In this document: positions 10,160 through 22,869 of the stretch, piece by piece
How positions within the stretch are numbered: the stretch's first letter is position 1
How the letters are laid out: every line of letters begins with the position of its first letter
Assembly (NCBI GenBank): GCA_036936605.1
Contig: JAUPFV010000002.1
Span: 341,250,654-341,314,653, forward strand
From: Limnanthes douglasii subsp. nivea
Lineage: Eukaryota; Streptophyta; Magnoliopsida; Brassicales; Limnanthaceae
DNA: 64,000 nt
Direction: 5' to 3'
The notes under the pieces: generated by a model
What the model was told of the DNA's origin: nothing
The model's input: the letters and a program-made list of their open reading frames with translations, nothing else
The model's database searches: none
Made by a program: the position numbers and the translations under genes

Positions 10160-13100
10160 CTTAACGTAATGTACACAACTCGCGTCCTCATTTAACACAA
10201 TTCACATCCTCATTTATCACAATTCGCTTCTTCTACATAAAAAAACATCAAACAAGTCGCATCTCTGTCACGAATGCATGGAAACCTAAAACTCTTAATC
10301 TATATATTGTTTCACGTTCAAAATCAGCATCAGATACACTAAACACTAGTATATAATTAGTTAAACAACGATTAACGATTTAGATTAAGATAATACCAAA
10401 CAATCGCTCAAAAAAACCCAGAAAACAGAAAAAATGGGTCGAACTAGATTTACAAACTCATGAAGTAGTAGAATAACACATACCTTAACTCATAAAATCA
10501 AGAAATAACCTCATAATTAGTAGTTAAAAACCATTAGTTAACAAAAATATGTAAGATGAAAATAGTAGAGGTTGTAGAAACTCCATGAACGTATAATCGA
10601 CTCCTGTACGTGGAAAGCAGATTTGGATGCATTTTATATCAAGACTACATAAATATACAGACCTTAAACTAGCCGATCACCTGAAAATTGTGGATTATTG
10701 GTTGTTCATGGTGGTTTTTGTTGGCCATATGGTTAGGTGGTTAGAAAACGGCTTCAAGATTTCAAATCTTTAAAACTAGAAAGAAAGAGGGGTGGAACAA
10801 AAAATTATCGTTATATTATTGATAGAGGGTAGTGTGGACATTAAAAAATATCTAGTATTAAGTGTGAGTATAATAGTTGAGATGGGTGCTAAGTGGTAAT
10901 AAAAAAAAACTTAAACATTCGATAACAATATAATAGTTGAGTATGTACTTTATGTGTGCAATTTCTTTATTAAATATACCATTATAGCCTAATTTAACAT
11001 AAAATATATGGAATGCAAACATGTGTTAATTGCTTATTATATTGTTCAATTAACTAATCACGAAAATATATTACTCCGACATGAGATCAATATTTTATTT
11101 TTATTTCAAAAATAATTTTAGACGATTTTATTATTAAAATTATGAATTAATAAATCGTAGCATTACTATTGTATCCAAAAACTACCTAAACGAGTATTCA
11201 GCCAATAAAAAAGAAATGAAAGTTTAGACAAAAAGCTACACAATAAACTTTATATACTTTCAGTTTCATAATACAAGTCGTGTTAGATAAAAATTTGTAG
11301 ATTTGCGTACAATACTAAATGTCGTTCTCTACTTTGTTGCATCAATTATATTTATTGTTTTACTACCAATAAAATATTTACCTAGCTGCACAAGTTACAA
11401 ATTCAACCAATTAAATTCAGTTTGGTTTATTTTTTGAAATTATTAAATTTTTTTGGAAATTGATGAAACAACATTAAATCTAAGAAAACCAATTAAATTC
11501 AGTTTTGTTTATTTTTTCGAACCAATCGGTGCACCGGTTAGTAACCATTTATTAGCATATCTTTTGCTAATTTTGATGTAATTTGATATGAGTAATTACT
11601 ACTAGTATCTATATTTTATTTTGTTGACAAGATTACCCATTCCACTTAATCAAATGTTAGACCCCTAAATTTTGATTTAGACAATAAATCAAATTAAATT
11701 TTAAAGTAATTTCCAAAATGAAGTTCTAATACTAATAAATAAATGAATAAAAAAGATATTAATCATCCCAACAAAGAAAATAGAATTTCCAAAATGAAGT
11801 TCTAATACTGATAAATAAATGAATTGATCTGGAAAATAGTAATTATAAAATAATTATTTCTATAATTTAAAAATTAAAATTAAAATCACCTCTAAAATTT
11901 TGTACAGTATTTATTTATATTCTAGCAGTTATTTGTTTTTCAAATTTGATTTGAAAAACACTATTAACTTTATTTGTTTTACAAAACAAAACCTTAATTT
12001 GAATAAAGAAACGGAAATAATGAACATTCGACTTCTTAAATAAAAAATATTTAAATAAAAGATGTTTAAAAATTTAATTTGTTTGAAAAATTAACTGAAT
12101 TTTTACCATGTTTAATTTAAAAAAGACAAATTTAATAAACTGAATTTTAAAATTATTTAATAATTGATTTTGATTAAATTTTTAAATTAACATTTATTTC
12201 AAAACTGATATTTTAAAATATTTCCAAAACTTATTTTTATCATAACCTTTTTTTAAATCATTAATTAATTTTGAAATTGATAATGTAGGAGTCGTGTTCC
12301 AACACTTACATACTTTGTTGGAACATGTTCCAACACTGATGTTGTTGGAACACTATTATCTTTAGCTTTTTCTTTAATTTACAATCACACACAAAACATG
12401 GAATTTCAAATTCGAACTTTTGTTCGGATGGTCGATTTTGGTTAGAAAAATTTATATAAGATCGTGCGATGAAGAGAAAGAGTATGAACGCTTTAATAGC
12501 TAGTAAGTAAAACTCAAGACGGTTTATGTATTGGATTTTTTTTCCCAATAAACGTTTGAAGAAAGTTTATTTACCTAGGTAGTGAACCACTGGTACTACG
12601 ACAAACTATTTTATTTGAGTAATTTTTACTATCTATGTTAATTCATTACTAATTTTTGTTATCGTTCCTTACGTAACATGTACCAATAGACACCAAAACC
12701 ATATCGGCTTAGATAACCTATGGTTTTAGATATTTCTATATTCTAGTTTTATGTCTTTAGTTTTTATTATTATTTAACCTTTTGTAATGCATAGTTACAA
12801 ATATAATTATTTTTCATACAACATTTTATTTTATTTTAAATGAAATCATTATTTTTAACAAACTAACCGTTATATTAAAAATTCATTAAGAAAGTTTGGA
12901 GAAACAAATTCTAGTGAATTTGTATAGGATAAAATAATAAGAATTTTTTTTTGAAAATTAGTACAAAATTGAATATATATGACTTAAAACAGTTTAGAGC
13001 AGCCAAGGATGAAGACCACTTGGATTCTTCAACGTAATAGGGAGAGCATATATGTTCAAAATTGAAGTTTAAGTCTTTATCAACTTTCCAAGTTCCAAGA

Positions 13101-13200
13101 TCTACTAGTCACTAATCATCTGCAAAGAGTTGATTATGTTCCTGAAAAAAAAAGTATAAATTTTGAATGTCACGTAAAAATGTAAATAAGAAAATTAGCA
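10160..13200. other. AT-rich gene-free DNA
   Basis: No coding frame is supported. Small local duplications are visible: a roughly 40-bp direct repeat (AATTTCCAAAATGAAGTTCT and following) at about 11710-11748 and 11788-11826, and an imperfect repeat of AACCAATTAAATTCAGTTTT near 11403-11440 and 11488-11522. A short palindrome GTTGGAACATGTTCCAAC lies near 12317. The 80-codon minus frame at 12306-12548 shows no family features. Confidence 0.6.
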
Positions 13201-13245
13201 TAAACAGTTTACGAAGTTTAAGACAACAAGATTGAGTAATGATAA

Positions 13246-15190
13246 TTAGTTGTTAGGAGTGCTAAACCTAAGGTAGCTAAGGTTTATGCTTTCTAAAAAT
13301 ACAATAGCTCTTAAAAGGGCATGAGTATCACTAAGAATTATCACATTAGACTTGCAATTACCAGCTTGCCAAAAGATGAAAGATTCAGCAGACTTTATAA
13401 TTTTAATCAACCTCTTCAAAGTTTTAAAATCTCTATCTTTGGTATTAATTTGTAAAAGATTTTTATTAGGACAATAAGTAGCATGCATAAGATTATACCA
13501 TAAATATTTATTCTTCTCGAAAGTAAACCATAGTTTAGAGGAAAAATTGTTTTGAACATCAATAAGATTTCTGAAGTTTAAACCATAGTTATCATAAAGA
13601 CTACACATATTGTTCTAATTAGACCAAATCATAGTATTTTTTATCTTACTTTGATCCCCAAAGGAATTTATTTAATAATTTATAAATTCTTTCAATTGCA
13701 GTCTTTGGAAGGCAGTAGCTTTGAATATCGGTAAAAAGGGATGATTATAAGAAAATATTGAATTAGGACCATCCTTCCACCAAAATAAAGCTACTTGCAA
13801 TCCTTATTATGAATCTTGTTTTTTATTTTGTTAATTATTTCATAAAAGTAACATAGATTTTTTATTTCCGGAGGGAACCTTCAGCCGCTACTCAACAAGT
13901 GCGCACACGATAAACCCAGTATGACGCAATAGCCTGCAAACCAACGCCAAAAGGTAAACCACACATGGTGACAGGCTCAGCCAAGAAAGCGTGTGTAGAA
14001 GGACTCAAACTCATGACCTTTGGCCACAAACATATCATACTCCACCAACTCGACTACCCCTTTGGGGGAAATTAACATAGATTATTATTATGATGAATGG
14101 AAATACCAAGGTATTTGATATGTAAATTACATTTCTTAAAACCAGTGAAATAATATATCTTATTATTAACAGTTCTATCTCTGGTTTTAGAAGTAATGAA
14201 AATGAATTTACTTTTTTTTATGAGTTGACCATATATCTTTTGATAGTGATTTACAAAGTTGTATAAAAGTTTAATGTTATTTGATGGATCCATTTATGAA
14301 AATCATAATATCATCAGCATAAGCTAGAAAAATAATTGGGAAGTTACTTCTAGTTTGGTAATACATGGTTTGATTTTCATTAAAAATATGTTTTATGTCT
14401 ATTATAAAATACACTTCAGAAATGATGAAAAGGCTAGGTGAGAAAGGGCCAGCCTACCTTACACCATTTGAAGAGCTAAAATAACCATGAAGGTTTCTAT
14501 TTATTATCATATAATATTTAGTATTGGTTAAGCCTTTATTTATGAGATCAATGAATTTATTGATAACTCCAAAACTAGTCATAATGTTTAAAATAAATAA
14601 AAATGAGAGTATGTTGAAAGTCTTGTCCATATCTAACTTAAAGGTAGTGTTTCCACCTCTAATATTTTAGTTAAGGTCATGGGTCAATTCATGATAAATT
14701 AGGATATGCTCATGAATGTTTCTATTAGATACAAAGACTCCCTGATCATCAGAGATGATTTTAGGGAGGATAGTGGCAAATCTATTGTTTATTAATTTGG
14801 AAAACATTGTGTTAAATACATTGCAAAGGCTAATGGGCCTGAAATCCCTCCAGGTCTTGAGGGATTCGTTTTTTGGAATAAGACACATAATAGTAGCACA
14901 AACACCTTTTAGGGAAAATTCAGCATTAAAATAAGCAATGATAGCATTAAAGAGGTCATTTTGAATAATATGCCAACAAGTACTATAAAATTTTATGTTG
15001 AAACCATCAATTGCAGCCACACTATTAGAGCTGCGACATTGAATGGTTTTTAATATTTCACTTTCAGTAGGGAGAAAGGTAAAACATAAGTTATCATTAT
15101 CAGTAATTATCTTAGGTATAAAGTTTTGGAAATCAATTAAACTGTGTGGGTTGGATTGAGTGTTAAAAATGTCTTTAAAATTATCCACAA
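13246..15190 (-). pseudogene. LINE reverse transcriptase, broken
   Basis: Minus-strand blocks in order: 15188-14667 with DGFNIKFYSTCW, LIPKNESLKTWRDFRPISLC and KLINNRF; about 14455 with GVR, stop, AGPFSPSLF in place of RQGDPLSP; about 14335-14290 with the catalytic YADD box (LAYADDIMIFINGS); 14293-14084 with YGQLIKKSKF and IKYLGISI; and 13608-13246 with GLNFRNLIDVQNNFSSKLW, typical of the post-RT region. A SINE lies between the last two blocks. Stops and frameshifts make it non-functional. Confidence 0.85.
13860..14072 (-). mobile_element. tRNA-derived SINE with target duplication
   Basis: About 213 bp, flanked on both sides by TAACATAGATT (13849-13859 and 14073-14083). Its base composition is much richer in G and C than the LINE around it. 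On the minus strand a box A match TAGTCGAGTTGG (plus positions 14045-14056) is followed about 34 bp later by a box B-like AGTTTGAGTCC (14001-14011), the RNA polymerase III promoter layout of a tRNA-derived SINE. The 3' end on the minus strand is a short A/T run. It interrupts the LINE RT. Confidence 0.85.
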
Positions 15191-15579
15191 CTAAACTCCC
15201 AAGGGTTTTAGGGTTCTCAATCCAAGTTTCATTATTCTAAATAATACGAATAATGTTTTTTCTTCTTCTTTTATTTACAAAGTTGTAGAAACATGAGGTA
15301 TTCACGTCACCATTTTTTGCCCATAATATGGAAGCTATCTGCTCCTAGAAAGCTTTCTCTTTAGCTAACAAATTTAGATAATTAACTTTGGCTTTAGAAA
15401 GCTTAATTTTCTCTTCAATTGTTTTAGTGTTGTCATAGCAAGATTCATAGTATTTAACTTCATCTTCTACATTAGCTAGACTTTTAAAAATATTACCAAA
15501 AGTGTCAGAATTCTAATGGTTTAGCTTTTGCTCTAATTTTTTTAGTTTGGTCCGGAATATTTGCAAATGATTTCCAATT

Positions 15580-16100
15580 AAGTTTAAAGACCAATTTTCT
15601 TCAACAGTGTGAAGAAATTGAGGGTGAAGGGTCCATATGTTAAGGAATTAAAAGTTTGATTTAGGCTTGTTTGGTGAGTGATCTTAGCCAGTTTGACTAG
15701 ATGCTTAACCATTTTAATGTCAAAATAGTTGCGCCATATGGAATTATACATATCCATGTCTAATGTTTTCCAGACATTACTGTTGGTCCATGTGTATTTT
15801 GAACCCTGAAACCAACATCTTCTAATTGACAATCACTGATTATATCATTAAAGTCATGAATATTTCTTTGACATAATGATAAACAAGATAATTTCTCATC
15901 ATTGAAGGAAATAATATTAAAATCTCCTAACAATGACCATTTTTTGTTGGTGTTTGAGATCTCTATAAGATTAGTCACAAATTAGATCTTAAAGATTTCC
16001 TAACAATAACCATACTTAATGATTGATTTAATTCTTCTAATAGTTTCCATGCCGTCAATACATCTGACATTCTAGTTAAGTACGTTTATAGTCATTTGGA
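15580..16100 (-). pseudogene. LINE endonuclease (EEP family), broken
   Basis: The segment WSLLGDFNIISFNDEKL carries the GDFN motif of apurinic-like LINE endonucleases, followed by FNDIISDCQLEDVGF. A second frame (15832-15584) continues with YTWTNSNVWKTLDMDM. The endonuclease nicks target DNA to prime reverse transcription. Frameshifts separate the pieces, and the final SDH motif is not seen. Confidence 0.75.
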
Positions 16101-16609
16101 AGATGATTTTGAGTGAGTAGATACACCTTTTAATAGGAACATCTTTGAGAGAGGAAGTTTTCTGATTTCTTTTTGTTTTAGCTTTTTAGACTTATTCTTT
16201 GTTGAATACTTTGGGGTTGTATCAGAGGATTTTTGTTTTATCTATTTCTTTAATGATAATAGGTGCCTCATTTATGATTTTCATTTGAACTTGGTAAGAT
16301 TCAGGGATTTTAAGTTAGAATCTAGATTTTCAAATTCATTAAGAGTGTGGAATGTAATTCATATCTCTAATGTATGGAAGGCTTCTGCTATTTCTTCATT
16401 TTGAGTATTAGGATCAAGATTTTCATACTTAATTTTAACAAGATTAGGGATGTCAAGATAGTCTAAATATTTAGATTTGTTAGCATTGTTGACAATTTTA
16501 GTTAAATATTTTCTAGAATATTGATGATTATCTTTAATGTTATTCATGTCTTTATTAAGAATGTTCTCAGATTGTGTTGGTTGCATAATGATAGATTTGC
16601 ATTTGTTTT

Positions 16610-17185
16610 TTATTTAGGTAACCAGATTGCAGATGGGGCAGGTTTAATGGTCTAAGGATTAACATTTTTAGTATTTGAAATATAATTTGATTGAGTGGCA
16701 TTATTTTCAGCATTTGTTTTACAATCTTTGGACTAATGGCTTAAATTTTTGCATTTTATGCAGTAGGATGATTTGTCACCATACTGTATATGCTGCCAAA
16801 TTCTATCCCATGCACCAAATTCAATCCATATTTTTTGTGGGAGTGCTTGAGAGACATGAAGCTCCAATCACACATTGCAACAGTTGTCTCTGATCTTAGT
16901 TTTAGCAGGAACCCAGATGGAGAGAGGTATACCAATTTATTCGGATATATGTAAAATCGTGTCGTGTCATGATTGTACATATATTCAGAGAGGTTTGGAT
17001 AAGAAAACCAACCAAGAGTTATTGGTGATTCAATCCTATGACTAAATTCTGGATACCATTTAAGAATCCGTAAGGAATGTAGGTCGATAGACCAATCATT
17101 GTTTTTCCATATCTTTGAATATTTTCTTCAATGAGCTCAATTCAATGTAGAAGTGCCTATAATTCCACTGGGAGACATTATAAGC
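16610..17185 (-). pseudogene. DUF4283 plus CCHC zinc-knuckle part of the LINE
   Basis: Minus-strand frames give a DUF4283-like segment (WSIDLHSLRILKWYPEF, then after a frameshift PLSIWVPAKTKI and QALPQKIWIEFGAWDRIW) followed by a knuckle with spacing C-x2-C-x4-H-x4-C (CIKCKNLSH, stop, SKDC). In plant L1-type LINEs this module lies at the N terminus and is thought to bind RNA. One stop falls inside the knuckle, so the protein is not made intact. Confidence 0.7.
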
Positions 17186-17189
17186 ACCA

Positions 17190-19364
17190 TAAAATTAAAA
17201 AAATGAATAGGACTTGATTAAATTTGGAAAAGTTAGATTTACTAAAAAAAATGTTTTCTACGAGTGTAAATTTCGAAGAGGAAAGAATGTGGGACTTATA
17301 TGTGTTCTGGAAAAGGAAAACCTTGCAATCTTCTTTTGTTTCGATTTAGACAGTCTCGTGGATAAACCATTTCGACGGGTTTATTGATGTCTCGCCATAT
17401 AACATGTCTCTTCCTCATTTTTCTTGACTCTAAGGGTTTTCCTAATTCTGAGACGAATAATTTTCGAAAATAGGATTGATATAAGCTTATTGAGTCAGAG
17501 TAGCTTCCAGATTTCTAGTTTTCTGTTAAAATCTTTGAATAATTAAAGAAAATTGTGATGTAAAACTTCTACCTTTCGACTTGTACTCTTGATGGCTTAA
17601 GGGATCCTTGAACAAGTTGCTGTGGGTTTTGAAATCTAATGTCGAATTCACTATTTCTTCTTGGATCCAGTCTCCTCCGTCTAGTTCTTCAAGAATTTTA
17701 TTATGCACCAATTTAGTGAGAACTTGGTGAAGAAACGGTGTTGAGAAGAAAATAAAGCGATATGAGGCTAAGGTTCAGTCTTAAGGGCAAGACTAGAGAG
17801 TTATAAGGTCAAAATTAGGAATTTTGACCGTTTTGATATTTTCATGAAAGAGCGTCTCCTCTATTATCTTTTTTTAATAAATTTTTTTTAGTTATTTATA
17901 TTTTTAATTAAATCATAATTATTGTTATCCATTTTATACTAAAAAAATCAAAATCCAAGGGAACACTATATTTCTATTTATTCTCAACTTCACTAGTTTC
18001 ATGATTAATATTTTGTTCATGTATTACGGAAGATTGTGTTTTTACGTGAAACTAAAATTATTTTATTTATAAATATTATTAAATAATTTATCTTTAAAAA
18101 ATTAAGTATATTATTTTTATTGATCTAGATTTTACCAAAGTGATTCTTATGTATTATTAATTTTTTACTTTTAATTTTGATTATTCCTAATAACACACAT
18201 TTTGATATAAAATAAATCTAATCCAAGACACAATATATTTATTTTTTTATAATATCTTGGTAGAAAGAAATCTTTATTCATGCGTAATCTATACAGTCTT
18301 CAACTAAACAATGGAAGATGAAGAAAGGCGGTCACTCACATTTGAAATACTTGTTATGAGAATTCAAATTTTGAAATTGTTCTGAATGACATAGATTGGA
18401 CCAAGACCAAAGTGATATCATCATTGAAATTTCATTTGCACACACATTTAGTTTCGGTTTGTTGCAGATGTTTCCAAATGTGCTAATAATAGATAACACA
18501 TACAAGGTAATAAGGTACAAGATGCCATTATTTTAGGTCGTTGGAGCCACTTCTACGGTTATGACTTTCTACGTCGATGTTGCATATATTTTCGGGGATA
18601 AAGTTGACAACTATTAAGTAGGATTAAAATATTAGTAACCGTTGATGGTAACCAACTTCATCGAGGAACCTTCCGTTGTTTTTACGGATAAACATTTAGC
18701 GTTAGTGAAGGATCTCAAACAAGTGTTCCTTAATATAACACACATATTTTGTCGATGACAAATTAACATGAACGTCCTTGTGAAATCAAAGATACACATG
18801 AATAATGAAAAAATCTCGGGTGATTTTTTATGTTTGTGGAATGAGATCATGTTTTCGGATACGAAACTCGTGCACAACAACATTTGGTTTGAAATGCTTC
18901 ATGACTTTAAAGATTATATAAAAGCAATCAAATACATCAAAAATGTTTGTTTAGTTCATTACAGTAATAAGTTTCTCACAACGAAATCTAACAAATTCAT
19001 CCATTCAGGTAACCAGACCATTAATTGCGTGGAGAGTGTTCATTCAACCATGAAACGTTTCATTGGTACGAGCAAAGATAACTTTGAGTTGTTTTGTGGT
19101 AAGGTGCATTATTTTCTCAAAATGCAACATGGAACAATTAGAATATCTTTTGAAAAGACTCTACTTGTAACCCGATTTAAATTTATACACAAGGTATACG
19201 CTAATATCAAAGGTAACATCTCACACATTGGTTTATCTATTTTTTCAAAAAAAGTTGAATGTGCCCAAAATATTGAAGTTGTGATTACTAACGGAAAAAA
19301 CATAGTGACACCTTTAAACTCTTTCAACAATCATTGGAAGAGGTTAGATTTAGGTGTTCGTACT
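17190..19364 (+). repeat. Tandem unit 1 (about 2.1-2.2 kb family)
   Basis: First of four copies of a unit made of a non-coding left half and a right half with a broken MULE/FAR1-type transposase. The left half includes the stretch around 17526-17711, which is open on the minus strand here and in unit 4 but looks non-coding. Its right end, GTTCGTACT, is cut by LTR element B; the continuation AATCTAAC appears at 24664. Confidence 0.8.
18460..19360 (+). pseudogene. MULE/FAR1-type transposase remnant, copy 1
   Basis: The first catalytic Asp region reads FPNVLIIDNTYKVIRYKMPL at about 18473. After a gap and a stop, the open frame 18768-19367 reads MNVLVKSKI and then a segment around NKFIHSGNQTINCVESVHST, which matches the region of the catalytic Glu in MULE transposases of the FAR1-related group. 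A stretch between the first and second Asp regions is missing and contains stops, as in the other copies. It is the least damaged copy at its 3' end (199 codons open), but it ends inside element B. Confidence 0.75.
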
Positions 19365-19787
19365 TGATCAACTCAGAAAATTCTTAGGGAAGTTTAAAAG
19401 CAAAAATGTTCGTAAAAGAGGATCGAGCTAGGAAATGTTCGTATGAAGTGAGAGAAAATAACTAAATCAGTGTTTTGTAGAGAGAGAGAATGATAAAATG
19501 AATAAATGTAGCAATATTTGACTAATCACTGACCCTTTTCCCCAAAAGGAAATGTCCTTTATATAGTACATGAGGTAAGTTGGTAAAGTTATATAATTAC
19601 CATAATTACAGTGGATTTCTCACTCCATTCTTTTACTATTTACAGATAAGTTCTTGGGGTATATCATTTAACCCCTCTACTTCTTATGTTTGCTTTACTT
19701 TGATCCTTAACCACTAAACATACAAACCTAGGCCATTTTCTTGGCATAATTTTCCCGGTGATCACCTTTATTTTTCTCCCCTTATTA
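19365..19787 (-). repeat. 3' LTR of element B
   Basis: A 423-bp LTR. In element orientation it follows the polypurine tract at about 19788-19805. It begins TGATCAACTC on + and is preceded by the target copy GTACT. Confidence 0.9.
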
Positions 19788-20589
19788 GTACCTCCCCCCC
19801 CCAGTCCTCACGAAGATGTCTGAGTGTGGATTGTAGTTGTTTTTCGAACTTACTCTGATTAGATGTCTTTGCTAGTTAGTGGTATCTCCTTGGATTGGAG
19901 CCTTTGCTTGTGAGTTATTATCTTTTTGGGTCGGATGCCGTCCCTTGTCAGGCCTCCTTTATAAATTCTTTAGGTTCCGTAATTCGGATTATTTGGATCA
20001 ACATTTCTTGGAAATGATGACCTCACCTTTGGTCATGATGACCTCACATAAACAATCATTTCCTTTGGACTCGCGTGCTTCTTCCTTACCGTTATCGAGT
20101 CAGAAATATTTTACGCGGTGGGGTCACTTCTGGCCATGGGTCGTGCTTTTACCCCAACTTATCAGCGCATCTTTCGAAGCGGTTCGTAACAAGGAAGCGT
20201 GTCAATGATCCTCTAACCTTTAACCTTTCAACTTCTGTTTTCTTTTACTATAAATATTTTTTTCTTCTCTAAGTATAAGTTTCACACTTTTGATTTCTAC
20301 ATATCTTTGAATTGAGAGTATTTGTTCTACAGAGAAAAACTCTCAAAACCAACTTTCAGCTCTATATTTTCATTTCTAAAGAGTTCATCAACCTCGAACG
20401 GTATAAGCTTTGACCCCCCAGTGGAAGAGAGTATCCCATACCTGCAGAAATTTGGGAGTCAAACTTTCGTGACAACTGGTCCCCTATCCGAGAACGTTCC
20501 TTCAATCTTGTTACTCTGTCCCCCGGTCAAGCTTGTTCTAGTGACAACAAGGTTGATCCTTCAACGTCTGAAACTGTTCCTAAATTTCC

Positions 20590-22850
20590 TTCTAGAATTT
20601 CTCCCTTCATAATCATGGGAGATGAAAAAGGAAAACCAACTATCAAGAATACAATGGAACATGTTAAAAGGAAAAGGTCCTCCGACCCAACATTATAGTC
20701 TGTTTGAACGAAAATATCTTCTTCAACTACAATTCCTCAAGTGACTCCACAAGGGTCACCGTAAATGACTCTAGAAGTGAGTCCCAAGAGGCCTTCAGCG
20801 AGAGGAGTCCGGACAAAGCCGGTTTTAACATCCATCCCCGAACTTCAAGAAAGAAATCTCGTTGATGAGCATGCTAACGACCAAGAGTGACCAGATATGG
20901 TGGTGGTCGAAGCGCATCCTCTACGAGCAGTTTATTCTATCATTCATCTTCCCACACCATCCGAGCCGAGTCAAGATGCTTCCTCTCATCCCTTGGAAAC
21001 TGCCACTGGTCTACCCCCTTGGAACGTGGAAGCTTCCTTAGTGAAGAAAGATACAAATAGAGGAAACACACAACAGACTTTCCCTCGAACATAGAATATA
21101 TTTAAAGTGAAAATCTTTGCGACATCGATTCTACCTACTTGTGTTGTACAGAGTGAAGTAAAAATACTTCCATCCAACTGAGGAAGTAAAGTTGAGAGAC
21201 CGATGGGGAATTCCCGAGAACATGACAATTCGGTTTCCTACCGTTGTAGAGACTCATTTGTCTGCTCAAAACAATGAGCTGATCTTTTATACCGAGCTCA
21301 TGAACTAGGGTCTTTGTCTGCTTTTTGATCCCAATATGGTCGAGTACTTTCATTTGATCGGATTGTGTCCTTTTTAAGGTGGCGCCAACATGTGGTACAC
21401 GCTCATGGCCTGCATCATGGCCTCCAGACTCTCTGAGATTTTCTTTTCCATGGAACAACTCATCTCCATCTCAGGTGTGGCTTCTCATTATCCTTTCTAC
21501 TCTCGTGGTTTTGATAGAAAATTCAAGGTAATCAAAGGTTTCTTAGAGGCTGACAAGAAAAGGAAACAATAATTCGTATTAATATCCGAATTATGGGAGA
21601 CTGGCTTCAAATATTCCAAAGATCTTTTGCATCGGTTGACTCTGAAATGGTCCAGGTATGGTAAGTATCCTTGTATATTCTTCTATGTTATTGGTTATAA
21701 TCGGATAATCATAATACTTTCCTTCAACGGCTATGAAAGGTATTGCTAAACCCTTTAAGTGTCATGCCAAAGTTCCCAATGATATCTTTAAGAAAGTTAA
21801 GAGCATGGGCGGGTGAGAATTAGGACCATAAGTTCCATCAAACCTTTCTACCGATGAGCTTCAAAAAAAGAAACCACTAGAGGTACGGCCTAGGTGAGAA
21901 AATGTCCATATTTGAGCCTATGATGACTCCTCCGAATAATGTCATTCTGAAATGCTTAGAGTGTTAGCCAATGTCGTCTACCTTCCCACCCGGGCTCGGG
22001 CTCCGAGCCATCAAGATGCGGAAAAACCCGAGGAGGGTGAAGAAGAAACCGAGGAGGATGTTGTGTCGGAGGGTGAAGTTCCCAAAGAACAATGAGTTGG
22101 AACTCAAGGGGGTCCCCAAAATGAAACTCAGGGCGGTCCTCAAGGTGAAATTCAGTATGGTTCCCAAGGGGAAATTCAGCATGGTCCCTAAGATGAAATT
22201 AAGGGGGGTCCCCAATATGAGGAAAAGCCACTAGGAGTTCAACAAGAGGACCCACCAGGCCCTCAGATCGACCCACCAGCCCACATTTAGGAAAATAGAT
22301 TGAAAGAAGCTGACAACACCGTTGAGGTGAAGCCGCATGGTAGGGTTGAGCTGTGAGGCCAAGAAGACTTACTATTGAAGAAAAACAAAAGAAGGTGGTT
22401 AAAAGTGGAAGAGAGAGTGACAACACAACTTTTCCGAGCTTGCCTCCCATAAAGAAGGTTATAGTAGTCGACTCAGAATCCGGGGGTGAGGGGGATTCGT
22501 TCTTCAAAGAAGGCAACCGCAAGAAGAAAAACTTCAAAGAGGGAGAATATCCCTCTCCTGCCTCAGCTTATATTGACGTTTACGAGAACGACTACATCGC
22601 GAATGAGCTAAACAAACTACTTCGCGCTGCTGTCCTCCTCGAACGTAAAACCAACTGTAAAGATTATTATAAGAGTGAAGTCCTTCAAAAAAGGGCTGAA
22701 GTGAAGATATCCTGACCTCTGAGGTGGATGAATTGAAGAGTAAAGTAAAAGATTTAATAGATGAGATTTCCAAGAAGTCAGAGATATCTTCCCCGGTAGA
22801 CACATTGACCTCCAAGGCAGTTGTTGTATTAGATCTGACTAAGGTCGGAT
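20590..22850 (+). pseudogene. Antisense additional ORF (aORF) of element B
   Basis: Runs opposite to gag. It starts near the ATG of MGDEKGKPTIKNTMEHVK at about 20610. The middle part (21240-21570) reads NELIFYTELMN and MWYTLMACIMASRLSEIFFSMEQ, homologous to the antisense ORF of element C. The last part (about 22353-22850) is highly charged with coiled-coil-like repeats (LTSEVDELKSKVKDL). Many stops are present and a GT...AG intron is likely near 21650-21750. Tat-lineage plant retrotransposons are known to carry such an ORF between pol and the 3' LTR, in antisense. Its function is unknown. Confidence 0.6.
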
Positions 22851-22869
22851 CCTGATAAAATTGAGACAT

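Larger units (their letters stand above)
1..10160. mobile_element. Decayed Mutator-like element with Ulp1 peptidase and transposase genes
   Basis: Two converging broken genes define this region: a Ulp1/C48-type cysteine peptidase on + (to about 3.29 kb) and a MULE transposase on - (about 9.46 to 6.96 kb). The pairing of Ulp1-like genes with MULE transposases is known from plant KI-type MULEs. The same palindrome-bearing short repeat occurs in or next to both genes, which ties them to one element. A captured pectinesterase piece and an inverted duplication sit between them. The left end lies before the window and I could not recognise terminal inverted repeats or a target duplication, so the limits are approximate and two overlapping elements cannot be excluded. 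Confidence 0.6.
13200..17190 (-). mobile_element. Decayed L1-type LINE
   Basis: Domain order on the minus strand is that of a plant L1-type LINE: DUF4283 plus CCHC knuckle, endonuclease, reverse transcriptase, then a C-terminal tail. All parts carry stops and frameshifts. The 5' end abuts tandem unit 1 near 17190. The 3' end is not sharp; a T-run on + near 12942-12950 could be the remains of the poly(A) tail. A SINE interrupts the RT part. Confidence 0.85.

Noticed and set aside
12306..12548. Small MITE suggested by GTTGGAACATGTTCCAAC and nearby copies
   Set aside because: Only a short local palindrome is visible; no paired terminal repeats or target duplication define an element.
17526..17711. 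Minus ORF repeated at 62214-62435
   Set aside because: The similarity comes from the repeated tandem unit; the reading is broken differently in each copy and is absent as an ORF in units 2 and 3.
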